DNA of 64,000 nucleotides from Crocinitomicaceae bacterium (GTDB lineage: Bacteria > Bacteroidota > Bacteroidia > Flavobacteriales_D > Crocinitomicaceae). Where the stretch lies: contig JACJYW010000005.1 in the NCBI GenBank assembly GCA_020635955.1, positions 186,001-250,000 on the forward strand, in the 5' to 3' direction. The notes under the pieces were generated by a model. The model was not told the DNA's origin and ran no database searches. It saw only the letters and a program-made list of their open reading frames with translations. Position 1 is the stretch's first letter. Every line of letters begins with the position of its first letter. The position numbers were made by a program, and so were the translations under genes. Positions 25,619 to 35,034 of this stretch are shown piece by piece.

Positions 25619-28534
25619 CTATATAACAATATTCACAATCTTCCCTGGGACAACAATTACCTTCTTAGGATCTTTCCCCTCTAGCCACTTTTGAGATTGC
25701 TCTGCTGCTAGAACTTCTTTCTCTACATCCTCTTTAGAAAGGCTCGTTGGTAATTCTATTTTAAATCTCATTTTGCCATTAAATGAAACCGGATAAGCGT
25801 ACTCGGCCTCTACCAAATAGCTTGCATCAAATGTTGGCCAGGTTGCTGTTGTCACACTTTCTTTCTCACCTAATCTTGACCATAACTCTTCTGCAATGTG
25901 AGGGGCGTAGGGAGAAACAAGAACCACCAATTCTTTCAGGATATTTCTGTTGTTGCACTTTTGATCAGTCAATTCATTTACTGCGATCATAAAGTTAGAA
26001 ACGGCCGTGTTTAATGAGAACCTACCCAGGTCATCAGTGACCTTTTTTATGGTTTTGTGCAGGGTTTTTAATGATTGCTTATCTGCATCTCCGTCTGAAA
26101 TGGATAGGTTGTTATTCTCATCATGGAACAAACGCCACATTTTTCGTAAGAAGTTGTGTACACCATTAATTCCTTGCGTATCCCATGGTTTAGCTTGTTC
26201 AAGCGGACCAAGGAACATTTCGTAACATCTTAAGGTGTCTGCTCCGAATTTTTCTACCAGTTCATCTGGAGTTTGAACGTTGTATTTGGATTTGGACATT
26301 TTTTCAACTTCGTGATCGCAAACAAAATCGCCGTTGAGTTCAGTAATAATTTCAGCTTTACCAAGGTTGTTATACTTCGGATCCTTCGAAGCGAGACTAA
26401 AATTGAGTTTGTCATTCTCAACATAGTTAATATCAATCCTCAAATTTGACCAAACTAGTCCGAAACTGATACCTTCAAGGATTTTTTGATAGTTTTCTTC
26501 AGATATCAAATTCCTAATATGTTCGAATATTTGTTCTTTGTTATCTATCAATTCAGGACTTCGCCCAATTTCCTCCAATATATTATGGGATATGAAAATT
26601 TCGTTTTTTTCTGAACCTATTTCAAGTCGAGCCATTATACTACTCCTTCCCAGGATCATTCCCTGATTGATCATTTTCTTGAAAGGTTCATGGAAGGTAA
26701 TGTATCCCATGTCATACAAGAATTTGGTCCAGAACCTTGAATAAAGTAAATGACCTGTAGCATGCTCAGATCCTCCAATATATAGATCTACCTGGTTCCA
26801 GTAAGCCGCTTTTTCTTTTGAAACAAAAGCCTCTTCATTGTGAGGATCCATGTATCTCAAAAAGTACCAGGATGAACCTGCCCAACCCGGCATTGTGTTA
26901 TATTCCATGTGATCTCCTTTGATCTTTCCAGGGTTGGCTTTTTCCCAATCCGCAGCAGACGCTCTCGCCAAAGGTGGTTCACCATCAGCTGTTGGAAGGT
27001 ACTGATCAACTTCAGGTAATTCAATAGGCAGATCTTTATCTTCGATCAAATAAGGGATATCATTCTTATAATAAACCGGGAATGGTTCACCCCAATATCG
27101 TTGACGCGAGAATACTGCATCTCTCAATCTGTAATTAGTTCTTCCTTTACCAAACCCTTTCTTTTCGATTTCCTCAATAGCCTTTTTAATGGCCACTTTG
27201 CATTCCAATCCATTCAAAAAATCCGAATCAGTGATCACGGCATCTTTCTCAGCATAAGCTGCTTCAGAAATGTCAACGTCTTTGAAAATGTTCTTTATCT
27301 CAATCTTGAAGTGTGTTGCAAAATCCCAGTCTCTTTGATCACCACAAGGCACGGCCATTACAGCTCCGGTTCCATATCCAGCTAGCACGTAATCAGCAAT
27401 CCAGATCTGTACTTTTTCTCCTGTGAATGGGTGAATGGCAAATGCTCCCGTATTTTGTCCGGTAACGTTTTTCACATCTGATTGACGATCTCTCTCTGTC
27501 TTTAAACTGGCTTGTTTTTTATACTCTGCAACAGCTGACGAAAATTCACCAGTAGTTATTTGATCCACTAATTCATGTTCAGGGGCCAAAACCATGAATG
27601 ATACTCCAAAAATAGTATCCGGTCTTGTAGTAAATACTTCTATAGATCCCTCATGATCGGCTAGCTTGAAGTGCACAGATGCTCCTTCTGACTTTCCTAT
27701 CCAGTTTCGTTGTTGTTCTTTGATAGAATCTGACCAATCAACTGTTTCTAAATCGTTTATTAAACGCTCAGCATAGGCAGTAATTCGCATACTCCACTGG
27801 CGCATTAGCTTTTGCTCAACGGGATGTCCGCCACGTTCAGAAACGCCATCTTTGATCTCATCATTGGCTAAAACGGTTCCCAAAGCCGGACACCAGTTCA
27901 CCCATGAATCTGCCAAAAATGTAAGACGATAATTCATCAATATCTTTTGCTGTTCTGCTTCTGAAAAGGTTTTCCATTGATCAGCCGTGAACACCTCTGT
28001 TTGATCGTTGGGTGCATTTACAGATCCGTTACCTCTGGTTTCAAAGATCTTCACTAATGCATCAATACTTTCGGCTTTATCAGAATCACTGTTATACCAG
28101 GAGTTGAACAATTGTTTGAAGATCCATTGTGTCCATTTGTAGTACGAAGGATCAGAAGTTCTCACTTCACGGTCCCAGTCGAATGAAAAGCCAATTTTAT
28201 CTAGCTGTTCTCGGTATCTTTTGATGTTTTGAGCAGTGGTCAAAGCGGGGTGTTGTCCGGTTTGAATGGCATATTGTTCTGCTGGCAGTCCAAATGAATC
28301 ATATCCCATGGGATGCAATACATTGTAGCCTTGCAGTTTTTTATATCTGGCATAAATACATGATGCGATATAACCTAGTGGATGACCAACGTGTAATCCT
28401 GCTCCTGAAGGATATGGGAACATGGATAAACCATAATATTTTGGAAGGGTAGTATCATCTTTGGCAGCATAAGTTTTATGCTCAGCCCAGTATTTTTGCC
28501 ATTTGGCTTCAATTTCTCGAAAATCGTATTCCAT
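25619..28534 (-). CDS. leuS: Leucyl-tRNA synthetase
   Basis: Class I synthetase charging tRNA-Leu. The 971 residues include the HIGH-type motif HVGH (48-51), the CP1 editing domain (TTRPDTIFGVSFM, VTGQNTGAFAIHP, GYGTGAVMAVPCGDQRDWDFA), and KMSKS at 745-749 (EKMSKSKYNV). Between the catalytic GMILGRSS and KMSKS there is a region about 40 residues longer than I expect for Bacteroidota LeuRS (NILEEIGRSPELIDNKEQIF and following). That makes the protein longer than the usual 920-940. It is monocistronic; a TAAATTTG -7 element lies 22 nt before the ATG and a palindromic repeat follows the stop. Confidence 0.97.
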   Translation of the reverse strand: MEYDFREIEAKWQKYWAEHKTYAAKDDTTLPKYYGLSMFPYPSGAGLHVGHPLGYIASCIYARYKKLQGYNVLHPMGYDSFGLPAEQYAIQTGQHPALTTAQNIKRYREQLDKIGFSFDWDREVRTSDPSYYKWTQWIFKQLFNSWYNSDSDKAESIDALVKIFETRGNGSVNAPNDQTEVFTADQWKTFSEAEQQKILMNYRLTFLADSWVNWCPALGTVLANDEIKDGVSERGGHPVEQKLMRQWSMRITAYAERLINDLETVDWSDSIKEQQRNWIGKSEGASVHFKLADHEGSIEVFTTRPDTIFGVSFMVLAPEHELVDQITTGEFSSAVAEYKKQASLKTERDRQSDVKNVTGQNTGAFAIHPFTGEKVQIWIADYVLAGYGTGAVMAVPCGDQRDWDFATHFKIEIKNIFKDVDISEAAYAEKDAVITDSDFLNGLECKVAIKKAIEEIEKKGFGKGRTNYRLRDAVFSRQRYWGEPFPVYYKNDIPYLIEDKDLPIELPEVDQYLPTADGEPPLARASAADWEKANPGKIKGDHMEYNTMPGWAGSSWYFLRYMDPHNEEAFVSKEKAAYWNQVDLYIGGSEHATGHLLYSRFWTKFLYDMGYITFHEPFKKMINQGMILGRSSIMARLEIGSEKNEIFISHNILEEIGRSPELIDNKEQIFEHIRNLISEENYQKILEGISFGLVWSNLRIDINYVENDKLNFSLASKDPKYNNLGKAEIITELNGDFVCDHEVEKMSKSKYNVQTPDELVEKFGADTLRCYEMFLGPLEQAKPWDTQGINGVHNFLRKMWRLFHDENNNLSISDGDADKQSLKTLHKTIKKVTDDLGRFSLNTAVSNFMIAVNELTDQKCNNRNILKELVVLVSPYAPHIAEELWSRLGEKESVTTATWPTFDASYLVEAEYAYPVSFNGKMRFKIELPTSLSKEDVEKEVLAAEQSQKWLEGKDPKKVIVVPGKIVNIVI

Positions 28535-28556
28535 GAGAGATGCTAGATTTGACGAG

Positions 28557-28564
28557 CAAATTTA
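28557..28564 (-). promoter_or_regulatory. -7 promoter element for leuS
   Basis: The minus strand reads TAAATTTG, an exact consensus match, 22 nt before the leuS ATG. No -33 match at standard spacing. Confidence 0.5.
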
Positions 28565-28595
28565 GTAATACTTCCAGTAAAATCGAGGGTATAAA

Positions 28596-28970
28596 TTAGT
28601 TTTCAGGATATCCTTGTTCTATCCAGCACTTCATGGTTTGGATCTCATCTTCAGATAATGAGTCAATTGCCCATGCATTTGGAATTTCAGGCATGTCCTT
28701 TAACGAAAAGCATCTGTTTTGCCAACTTCCAATTGAAATGTAATTCTCAATAGGTGAATAATTATCAATCCAGGCATCATGACAGCCGGTTCCAGGTCCT
28801 GCTTGAGTTTTACATGAACTCTCAATTATCGGTCTGATGTCTAGTGAATAGGAAACTATTGTCGAACAAAGACCTGACGTAAGATCTGGCTTAGGTTCCA
28901 ATGTTTTGTCCTTTAAACAGGAAAATAAAAAGAACACCACAAATAAAGATAGTAGCAGCTTATAATTCAT
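28596..28970 (-). CDS. Small lipoprotein with c-type heme-like motif
   Basis: A 124-residue lipoprotein. The signal sequence ends in LFSC, so Cys18 is the probable lipidation site. The mature part matches small Bacteroidota cytochrome-like proteins that begin with a Y-S-x-D-I-x-P-I-I segment (here YSLDIRPIIESSC) and end with DEIQTMKCWIEQGYPEN. Heme attachment would use the widely spaced C-x8-CH of SCKTQAGPGTGCHD rather than a standard CxxCH, with MPEIPN as a possible distal methionine. Heme binding is therefore uncertain. Redox role at the outer membrane or periplasm is an inference. Confidence 0.65.
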   Translation of the reverse strand: MNYKLLLSLFVVFFLFSCLKDKTLEPKPDLTSGLCSTIVSYSLDIRPIIESSCKTQAGPGTGCHDAWIDNYSPIENYISIGSWQNRCFSLKDMPEIPNAWAIDSLSEDEIQTMKCWIEQGYPEN

Positions 28971-28985
28971 TTCAGCTACTAAAAT

Positions 28986-29020
28986 AAAAAAAAATACCTG
29001 CCTTTTAAAAGACAGGTATT
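28986..29020 (-). terminator. Terminator of the superoxide dismutase gene
   Basis: Stem AATACCTG / CAGGTATT with an inner CTTTT/AAAAG pairing. On the minus strand it is followed by a T run (28994-28986). It lies 28 nt after the sod stop. Confidence 0.75.
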
Positions 29021-29047
29021 ATGATTTTGTTCAAATATGCTTAAAAA

Positions 29048-29653
29048 CTACTTGTTTGCGGCATATCTGTTTGCTACTTCGTTCCAATTAATAACATTGA
29101 AAAAAGCTGCAATGTAATCAGGTCTTCTGTTTTGATACTTCAAATAATAGGCATGTTCCCAAACATCTAATCCTAAAATTGGCGTACCACCACAAGTGTC
29201 AATGTTCATTAATGGATTATCCTGATTAGGCGTTGAACAAACTTCAACTTTTCCTCCTTTATGAACACAAAGCCAAGCCCAACCAGAACCAAATCTAGTT
29301 GCAGCCGCTTTTGAAAATGCATCTTTAAATCCTTCAAAAGTTCCGTAAGCTGCGTTGATCGCATCTGCCAATTCTCCAGAAGGTTGACCGCCTCCATTAG
29401 GAGACATTACTTCCCAAAACAGGCAGTGATTGTAATATCCACCACCATTATTTCTCACTGCGGCATTGCTTGCACATCCTGCTAAGATATCTTCAATAGA
29501 TTTTCCAGCAAGATCAGTTCCTTCAATAGCTGCGTTCAAATTATTTGTATATCCCGCATGGTGTTTTCCATGATGGATCTGCATAGTTAAAGTGTCAATA
29601 TGTGGTTCCAAAGCATCATGTGCATATGGAAGGTTTGGTAATTCAAAAGCCAT
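29048..29653 (-). CDS. sodA: Superoxide dismutase, Mn-type Fe/Mn family
   Basis: Dismutes superoxide to peroxide and oxygen in the cytoplasm. The 201 residues carry the metal ligands His27 (IHHGKHH), His76 (NHCLFW), Asp163 and His167 (LDVWEHAYYL). The outer-sphere glutamine lies in the C-terminal part (Gln144, STPNQDNPL) and the first domain has GGGYYNH. These choices are typical of manganese enzymes, although Bacteroidota members are often cambialistic, so metal use is not certain. It is a single-gene unit with a terminator and a TAAATTTG element 40 nt before the start. Confidence 0.95.
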   Translation of the reverse strand: MAFELPNLPYAHDALEPHIDTLTMQIHHGKHHAGYTNNLNAAIEGTDLAGKSIEDILAGCASNAAVRNNGGGYYNHCLFWEVMSPNGGGQPSGELADAINAAYGTFEGFKDAFSKAAATRFGSGWAWLCVHKGGKVEVCSTPNQDNPLMNIDTCGGTPILGLDVWEHAYYLKYQNRRPDYIAAFFNVINWNEVANRYAANK

Positions 29654-29693
29654 GTTTATCTTGATTAAAAGGTTAATAAAAATTCGTGTGAAT

Positions 29694-29701
29694 CAAATTT
29701 A
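29694..29701 (-). promoter_or_regulatory. -7 promoter element for the sod gene
   Basis: The minus strand reads TAAATTTG, 40 nt before the ATG. A TTG further upstream is at 26-nt spacing, outside the normal range. Confidence 0.4.
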
Positions 29702-29843
29702 GCAAGTTTATCTAGAATCTTTCTAAACAACCGATAAATAGTTTCTATGCCATCATAGAATCAACTTATATTGGGAAAATTCTCATGTTCTAATGATTCT
29801 TTGAACAGGATTCAATACATTAGAAGTACAAATTTTTGAAAAA

Positions 29844-30143
29844 ATGAAAAAGTTGTTTCTTTTAGCCGGAACTATTGGATTATTTAGTTTTTTAATGGCT
29901 TGTGGAGGTGAAGAGCCTAAGGAGCCGGAAATCAAAAAAAATCCACTCAATAACATGATGAATAATATGGTGAATGAGGTGGAGAATGAAATCCAACATC
30001 AGATCTCTGACCCTAATTCTGAGCTTTTAGAAGCTGTTGATACCATGAAAGAACTCCTTGACACCGTGAAGGATATTTTCCAGGATAAAGTGATCGAAGA
30101 GGTAAAACAAGGCGTTAACAAGGAGATAGAAAAACACAAGTAA
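29844..30143 (+). CDS. Small lipoprotein
   Basis: A 99-residue lipoprotein: the hydrophobic signal ends in LMAC, with Cys20 followed by GGEEPKEPE, the acidic spacer common after lipidated cysteine in Bacteroidota surface-exported lipoproteins. The rest is predicted all-helical with two amphipathic stretches (NMMNNMVNEVENEIQHQI and LLEAVDTMKELLDTVKDIF). No family recognised. It precedes the AsmA-like gene by 93 nt on the same strand, but that gene seems to have its own promoter-like sequence. Confidence 0.65.
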   Translation: MKKLFLLAGTIGLFSFLMACGGEEPKEPEIKKNPLNNMMNNMVNEVENEIQHQISDPNSELLEAVDTMKELLDTVKDIFQDKVIEEVKQGVNKEIEKHK

Positions 30144-30236
30144 TCTTTTTGTCACCAACCTACTAACGCTTTGAGGTTGATAATATCTGTAACAAGCCGC
30201 TAATCCCTGTACTATATTGGCATAACTTCGTGTTTT

Positions 30237-32933
30237 ATGAAGAAAGTGCTAAGGGTTTTGCGTAAGATCTTTTTTTGGATCTTTTTCGTTAGTCTGTTCA
30301 TTGTTACCACATTGACAGTGCTCTTGCATATTTATGAAGATGATATTAAGCAATATGCAATAGATGAATTGAATGATCATCTCAAAACCAAAGTGGATGT
30401 GCAGGATATAGAATTATCCATATTTCACGATTTTCCGAATGCATCTATAGAGTTCAAGAAGGTCTTCATTCCTGATGCCTTTCCTGAAATTGAAAGTACC
30501 GATACCTTGTTCTATGCTGAGAAGATGTTCTTTAATTTCAACGTCAGGGATATTTTTTATGGGGATTATCACATTAAGAGGATCAGTGCTCATCATGGCC
30601 AGTTAGCTTTGAAAACATCTGCTGACGGTCAAACCAATTATGATATCATTAAAGAGGAAGATTCTACGAGCTCAAACGATAATTTTGAATTGGCTTTAGA
30701 GCTTGTAGAGTTGGAAAACATGGATTTTCACTATAAAAATCTAGCCTCTAGTCAATTTTATGATATCAAAGTTAAATCGGCCCTTACCAATGCAGCATTC
30801 ACATCAGAACAGTATAACTTGGTTTCAGAGGCTGATCTGGAAATACAAAGACTGAAAAGTAATTCATTCACATTAGTGAGGAATCAAAAGGCAGATGTTC
30901 AGCTTGAAATGGACATCAACAATCTCAGTAGAACTTACACCTTTAAAAAGGGTGATCTGATGATTGAAAAAATGCCTTTTCATATTACAGGTTTTATTGA
31001 TTCGTCTTCCCTGGATCTTAAAGTGGCCGGAGACAATGTTCAATTGCAAGACCTGGCCAATAGTTTAGTGGATGAAAGTGTGAAGGATGTTAAGACCTAT
31101 CAGGGAGAAGGAACGATCAATTTTGTTTCGAGAATTTCAGGCCCGATCTCCAGAACGAAAATGCCATCTATTGTTGCCGATTTTGATATAAAAAACGGGG
31201 CATTGATCGAACCAGAAAGTAAGCTGGAAATTGATCAGGTAAGCTTTAAAGGGCATTATCAAAATGAACAATCCAATCGACAGGAAGAACTGCAGATGAA
31301 GGAGGTGTCCATGAAAATGCTGAGCAGTTATTTTAAAGGTGAAGCTACGATCACGGATTTTAAAGAACCCGTCATGAAAACGAAGATGGATGGTGATCTG
31401 AATCTGGCCCGTTTCCATCAATTTTTCAAATTTGAAAAGATCGAAAAATTGGCTGGAAACGTAAATTTTCACCTGGATGCTATTGTGAAATTCTTCGATC
31501 CGGAATTTAGAAAAGAACGTTTTGAAGTACTGGAATCAGATGGCACCTTTGCCCTGAAAGATGTGCTTTATAAAGGGATCAATGATGATATAACCTATCA
31601 GAAAATAGGAGGGGAAATCGTATTGATAGACAAAGATGCTGCCGCTAAACAGTTAAGCATTGCCACTGAGCGTTCAGACATCCTATTGAATGGAGCTATG
31701 AAGAATCTGATGCCATACATTGATGGTACAGGAAGCTTAGGCTTAATAGCAAGTATTGAATCTAACAATCTTGATCTCAATGAGTTCATGGTGAAAAGTG
31801 ATCAGGTTGCTGATGGACCACTCACGGTATTTACGTTGCCTGAAAATCTGAATTTGAATATTGACCTGGATGTTGGAAACTTGAAGTGGACCTCACATGA
31901 ATTTAAAGAAGTAAGCAGTAAGGTGCTAATGTCTAATAGAACAGTGGAGTTGAATGATTTGCAATTCAAAACAACAGAAGGTTCGGCCAATGGTAACATC
32001 ACATTTAAAAATCTCCTGGAAAATGGAAACATCTTTGATGGTAGACTAACCTTTAGTGGCGTTAATATGAAGTCGCTCTTTACTGAATGGAATAACTTTG
32101 ATCAAAAGAGCATTACTGCTGACCATATCACAGGTAAAGCAAATGGAACAATTGATTTTCTACTCTTCTTTAATCCTTACTTCTCATTAGTTGAAGATAA
32201 GCTCTATACCAAATGTGACCTCAAATTGTCACAGGGAGAATTAAACGAGCTGGAAACCATGAGATCAATTACTGATTACATGAGGTCTAATAAAGGTCTA
32301 AAACTTTTACTGAACAAACATATCGATCAATTTGAAGATAAATTGATGCACCTCAAATTCTCGGATATTCAAAATGAGATCACCATCCAGGATAGAAAAG
32401 TGAATATCCCTAAAATGCATATTGCTTCCAATGCTTTAGATATCGATCTGTTTGGATGGCATACTTTCGATAATCAAATAGAATATCATTTCAGCTTTAG
32501 GTTCAGGGAATTGAAATCTAAAGTTGAGGACACCGAATTTGGAGTGATTGAAGATGACGGTCTTGGAATAGTGATCTATTTAACCATGTTCGGCGACCTT
32601 GATAATCCTGAGTTTGAATTGGATAATGAAGAGCGAAGAAAAAATATTAAGGAAGATCTTGCCCAGGAAAAGCAGGATATAAAGTCCATTCTAAAATCTG
32701 AATTTGGTTTCTTCAAGAAGGATTCCACGGTACAGAATATGCAAGAAAGCAATAAAAAGGAAGTACAGTTCATCTTCTATGATGATGAGGAGGAAGAAGG
32801 ACAGGATAGCACTCAAACTGAAAAGACCAAGAAGAATAAGCAACAATCTAATAAGCTGTTCCAGAAATGGAAAGAAGAAGCTGACAAGAAAAAGAAAGAT
32901 GTGGAGTATGATTCGGATGAAGAGAATAATTAG
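30237..32933 (+). CDS. AsmA-like envelope protein
   Basis: An 898-residue protein of the AsmA/TamB-related superfamily, which includes bridge-like proteins implicated in lipid transport and outer-membrane homeostasis. One N-terminal membrane helix (about residues 9-31, rich in Phe/Ile/Leu) anchors it in the inner membrane, followed by the family's YAIDELNDHLKTKVDVQDIELSIF strand-helix. A long beta-strand-rich periplasmic body follows, with the AsmA-like second domain near residues 540-800. The C-terminal 80 residues are highly charged and lysine/glutamate-rich. A TAACTTCG sequence (one mismatch to consensus) ends 6 nt before the start. The specific role is inferred from family only. Confidence 0.85.
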   Translation: MKKVLRVLRKIFFWIFFVSLFIVTTLTVLLHIYEDDIKQYAIDELNDHLKTKVDVQDIELSIFHDFPNASIEFKKVFIPDAFPEIESTDTLFYAEKMFFNFNVRDIFYGDYHIKRISAHHGQLALKTSADGQTNYDIIKEEDSTSSNDNFELALELVELENMDFHYKNLASSQFYDIKVKSALTNAAFTSEQYNLVSEADLEIQRLKSNSFTLVRNQKADVQLEMDINNLSRTYTFKKGDLMIEKMPFHITGFIDSSSLDLKVAGDNVQLQDLANSLVDESVKDVKTYQGEGTINFVSRISGPISRTKMPSIVADFDIKNGALIEPESKLEIDQVSFKGHYQNEQSNRQEELQMKEVSMKMLSSYFKGEATITDFKEPVMKTKMDGDLNLARFHQFFKFEKIEKLAGNVNFHLDAIVKFFDPEFRKERFEVLESDGTFALKDVLYKGINDDITYQKIGGEIVLIDKDAAAKQLSIATERSDILLNGAMKNLMPYIDGTGSLGLIASIESNNLDLNEFMVKSDQVADGPLTVFTLPENLNLNIDLDVGNLKWTSHEFKEVSSKVLMSNRTVELNDLQFKTTEGSANGNITFKNLLENGNIFDGRLTFSGVNMKSLFTEWNNFDQKSITADHITGKANGTIDFLLFFNPYFSLVEDKLYTKCDLKLSQGELNELETMRSITDYMRSNKGLKLLLNKHIDQFEDKLMHLKFSDIQNEITIQDRKVNIPKMHIASNALDIDLFGWHTFDNQIEYHFSFRFRELKSKVEDTEFGVIEDDGLGIVIYLTMFGDLDNPEFELDNEERRKNIKEDLAQEKQDIKSILKSEFGFFKKDSTVQNMQESNKKEVQFIFYDDEEEEGQDSTQTEKTKKNKQQSNKLFQKWKEEADKKKKDVEYDSDEENN

Positions 32934-32969
32934 TTTGAATATCCGTTATTAGAGTCTACCTTGCGCTAT

Positions 32970-34565
32970 ATGAACTTATACCATAAGAAACAACGTTGGA
33001 AAATTGCCTTGCTTGGTATTGCCATTATTTTGGTTGGGGCTTCACTTTGGTTCTCATTTAGTATTGTAGAGAAAGTTCAGCAAAGAGAAGTAGATCGTAT
33101 TGAGCAATGGGCAGATGCTGTTAAACGTAAATCAGAACTTGTCAAATTAACCAACAATGCGTTTGAAGAGCTAAGTCAATCTATTGAGCAACTGAAAGAA
33201 CGTGATTTCCAGAAAATGGAAATGTGGGCGCTTGCGATTAATGAAATCAGTAAACCATTGAATGATTATTCTTTTGTGATCGAGATATTGGAACGTACAA
33301 ATTCAATTCCGGTAATTATCACTGATATGGAGGAGAATGTGGTGTCCAGCTATAATCTTTCCAATCTTGATACCTTGATCTTGAGAAAGATAAATGCAGA
33401 CTTTCCTGAAGCTACAAAGAAATTTAAGGATTCAACCCTAAGATCTATGCGAACTGATAGCCTGGATGCTTATGTGAAATTCTGGCAAATTCAACATGCG
33501 CCTTTAGAGATTGATCTTTACTACGGTGAGAAACAAAAGGTCTTTTATTTTGATTCTATTTATTATAAAACTCAGAAGCTTGAGGCACTTGAGTTTAGTA
33601 GAGATTCTCTGATCAATGCTTTCAGTGATGAGTTGGTCACAAATGAATATTTGGTTCCGGTAATGTTCATTGATAAAGAGACGCGTGATGTTATATCAAC
33701 CAACAGACCTGATTTTGATTCAACCAATGCGAATCAAATTATAGAAGCCCTTATAATTACAGGAGATTCAATTGAAGTGGAACTGGGGTCTGGTCATATT
33801 GGAGTGATCTATTATGAGCACTCTGAAGAAGTTACACAAATGAAGTTTTTCCCAATTGTACAATTCTTCATCATAGGTTTATTTGTTCTGATCGCCTACA
33901 TTGCCTTCTCAACCTTTAGAAAAGCTGAACAAGATCAGGTATGGGCAGGAATGGCCAAAGAAACAGCACATCAATTAGGCACGCCAATTTCTTCGTTAAT
34001 GGCCTGGAATCAGTTATTGGAATCTAAAGGCGTGGACGAATCCATAACATCAGAAATTAACAAGGATATTGATCGCTTAAATACGGTCACGAACAGATTT
34101 TCTAAAATAGGCTCTGAAGCTGTTCTGGAAGAAGGCAATATTGTGAACACAGTTCGATCAGTGGTCGATTACTTAAGGTTGAGGATCTCTTCTAAAATTG
34201 ACCTTTTCTTTGAGTGTGAGCAAGAGAATATTCAGTTGCGTTATAATTCATCATTAATCGAATGGGCTATTGAGAACATAGCTAAAAATGCCGTGGATTC
34301 TATGGAAGGAGTAGGATCTATCATGATCTCTGTTCAACAAATTGAAGATGAGGTGATCATTGATATTACGGATACGGGAAAAGGTATTCCTGCCAATAAG
34401 ATCAAATCTGTGTTCAGGCCTGGTTTTACTACCAAAAAGAGGGGTTGGGGACTTGGATTATCACTTGTAAAAAGGATCATTGAAGAATTTCACAAAGGGA
34501 AGGTATTCGTGCAAAAATCTGAAATTGATGTGGGTACAACCTTTAGAATTCAATTGCCGGTTTAA
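32970..34565 (+). CDS. Membrane sensor histidine kinase
   Basis: The open frame begins at a TTG (32961), but the ATG at 32970 (MNLYHKKQRW) is the likely start, giving 531 residues. A first membrane helix lies near residues 10-33. A periplasmic sensing region of about 250 residues follows, then a second helix near 290-315. The phosphoacceptor is His334 in KETAHQLGTPISS, followed by the ATPase motifs NIAKNAVDSM (N box), DTGKGIP (G1) and GWGLGLSLVKRIIEE (G2). No response regulator gene is adjacent, so it is an orphan kinase here. The signal is unknown. The 3' end overlaps the convergent epimerase gene by 4 nt. Confidence 0.9.
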   Translation: MNLYHKKQRWKIALLGIAIILVGASLWFSFSIVEKVQQREVDRIEQWADAVKRKSELVKLTNNAFEELSQSIEQLKERDFQKMEMWALAINEISKPLNDYSFVIEILERTNSIPVIITDMEENVVSSYNLSNLDTLILRKINADFPEATKKFKDSTLRSMRTDSLDAYVKFWQIQHAPLEIDLYYGEKQKVFYFDSIYYKTQKLEALEFSRDSLINAFSDELVTNEYLVPVMFIDKETRDVISTNRPDFDSTNANQIIEALIITGDSIEVELGSGHIGVIYYEHSEEVTQMKFFPIVQFFIIGLFVLIAYIAFSTFRKAEQDQVWAGMAKETAHQLGTPISSLMAWNQLLESKGVDESITSEINKDIDRLNTVTNRFSKIGSEAVLEEGNIVNTVRSVVDYLRLRISSKIDLFFECEQENIQLRYNSSLIEWAIENIAKNAVDSMEGVGSIMISVQQIEDEVIIDITDTGKGIPANKIKSVFRPGFTTKKRGWGLGLSLVKRIIEEFHKGKVFVQKSEIDVGTTFRIQLPV

Positions 34566-34960
34566 CCTTTGTCCTGACATAATTCAACCAGAACACCATT
34601 TGTTGATTTAGGATGTAAAAAAGCAATTCTTTTATTGTCAGCTCCGTCTTTTGGGGTTTGATGTATCAACTGAAATCCCTCATTAGAAAGACGTTCTATT
34701 TCAGCATCAATATCTGTTACTTCAAAAGCTAAGTGATGAATTCCTTCACCCTTTTTTTCAATGAACTTGGCAATGGCACTATCCGGGTTTGTAGCTTCAA
34801 GTAATTCTATTTTGGATTCTCCTACTTGAAAAAAGGATGTTTTTACGCCCTCTGATTCTACTGCTTCGATCTTGTAATGAGGTTTATTGAATAAGGTTTC
34901 AAATAGTTTATTTGATGCTTCAATGTCTTTTACCGCAATACCAATGTGTTCTAATTTCAT
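34562..34960 (-). CDS. mce: Methylmalonyl-CoA epimerase
   Basis: Glyoxalase-fold enzyme interconverting the R and S forms of methylmalonyl-CoA in propionate metabolism. The 132 residues match the family: LEHIGIAVKDI at the N-terminus with a metal-ligand His5, the central GEGIHHLAFEVTDI with the second ligand His, and the end LVELCQ with the glutamate ligand. KIEAVESEGVKTSFFQVGESKIELLE is also family-typical. The mutase genes are not in this window. It is a single-gene unit convergent with the histidine kinase. Confidence 0.93.
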   Translation of the reverse strand: MKLEHIGIAVKDIEASNKLFETLFNKPHYKIEAVESEGVKTSFFQVGESKIELLEATNPDSAIAKFIEKKGEGIHHLAFEVTDIDAEIERLSNEGFQLIHQTPKDGADNKRIAFLHPKSTNGVLVELCQDKG

Positions 34961-34970
34961 AATTGATTGT

Positions 34971-35014
34971 AAAAAAAAACCCGTACACAGAACTCAGTCG
35001 AAGTGTACGGGTTT
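34971..35014 (-). terminator. Terminator of the minus-strand secreted-protein gene
   Basis: A 12-bp perfect stem AAACCCGTACAC / GTGTACGGGTTT with a 14-nt loop and, on the minus strand, a following T run. The loop contains ACTCAGTCGAAG, a short motif that looks like part of a widely dispersed bacterial repeat. Confidence 0.85.
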
Positions 35015-35034
35015 AAATTTATAGATAAAACGAA

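Noticed and set aside
31137..31472. 111-residue minus-strand open frame inside the AsmA-like gene
   Set aside because: Hydrophobic but antisense to a good gene, with no promoter or neighbour supporting it.
32704..32952. 82-residue plus-strand frame at the end of the AsmA-like gene
   Set aside because: Lysine/arginine-rich translation arises from reading the AAG/GAA-rich tail of the AsmA-like gene in another frame.
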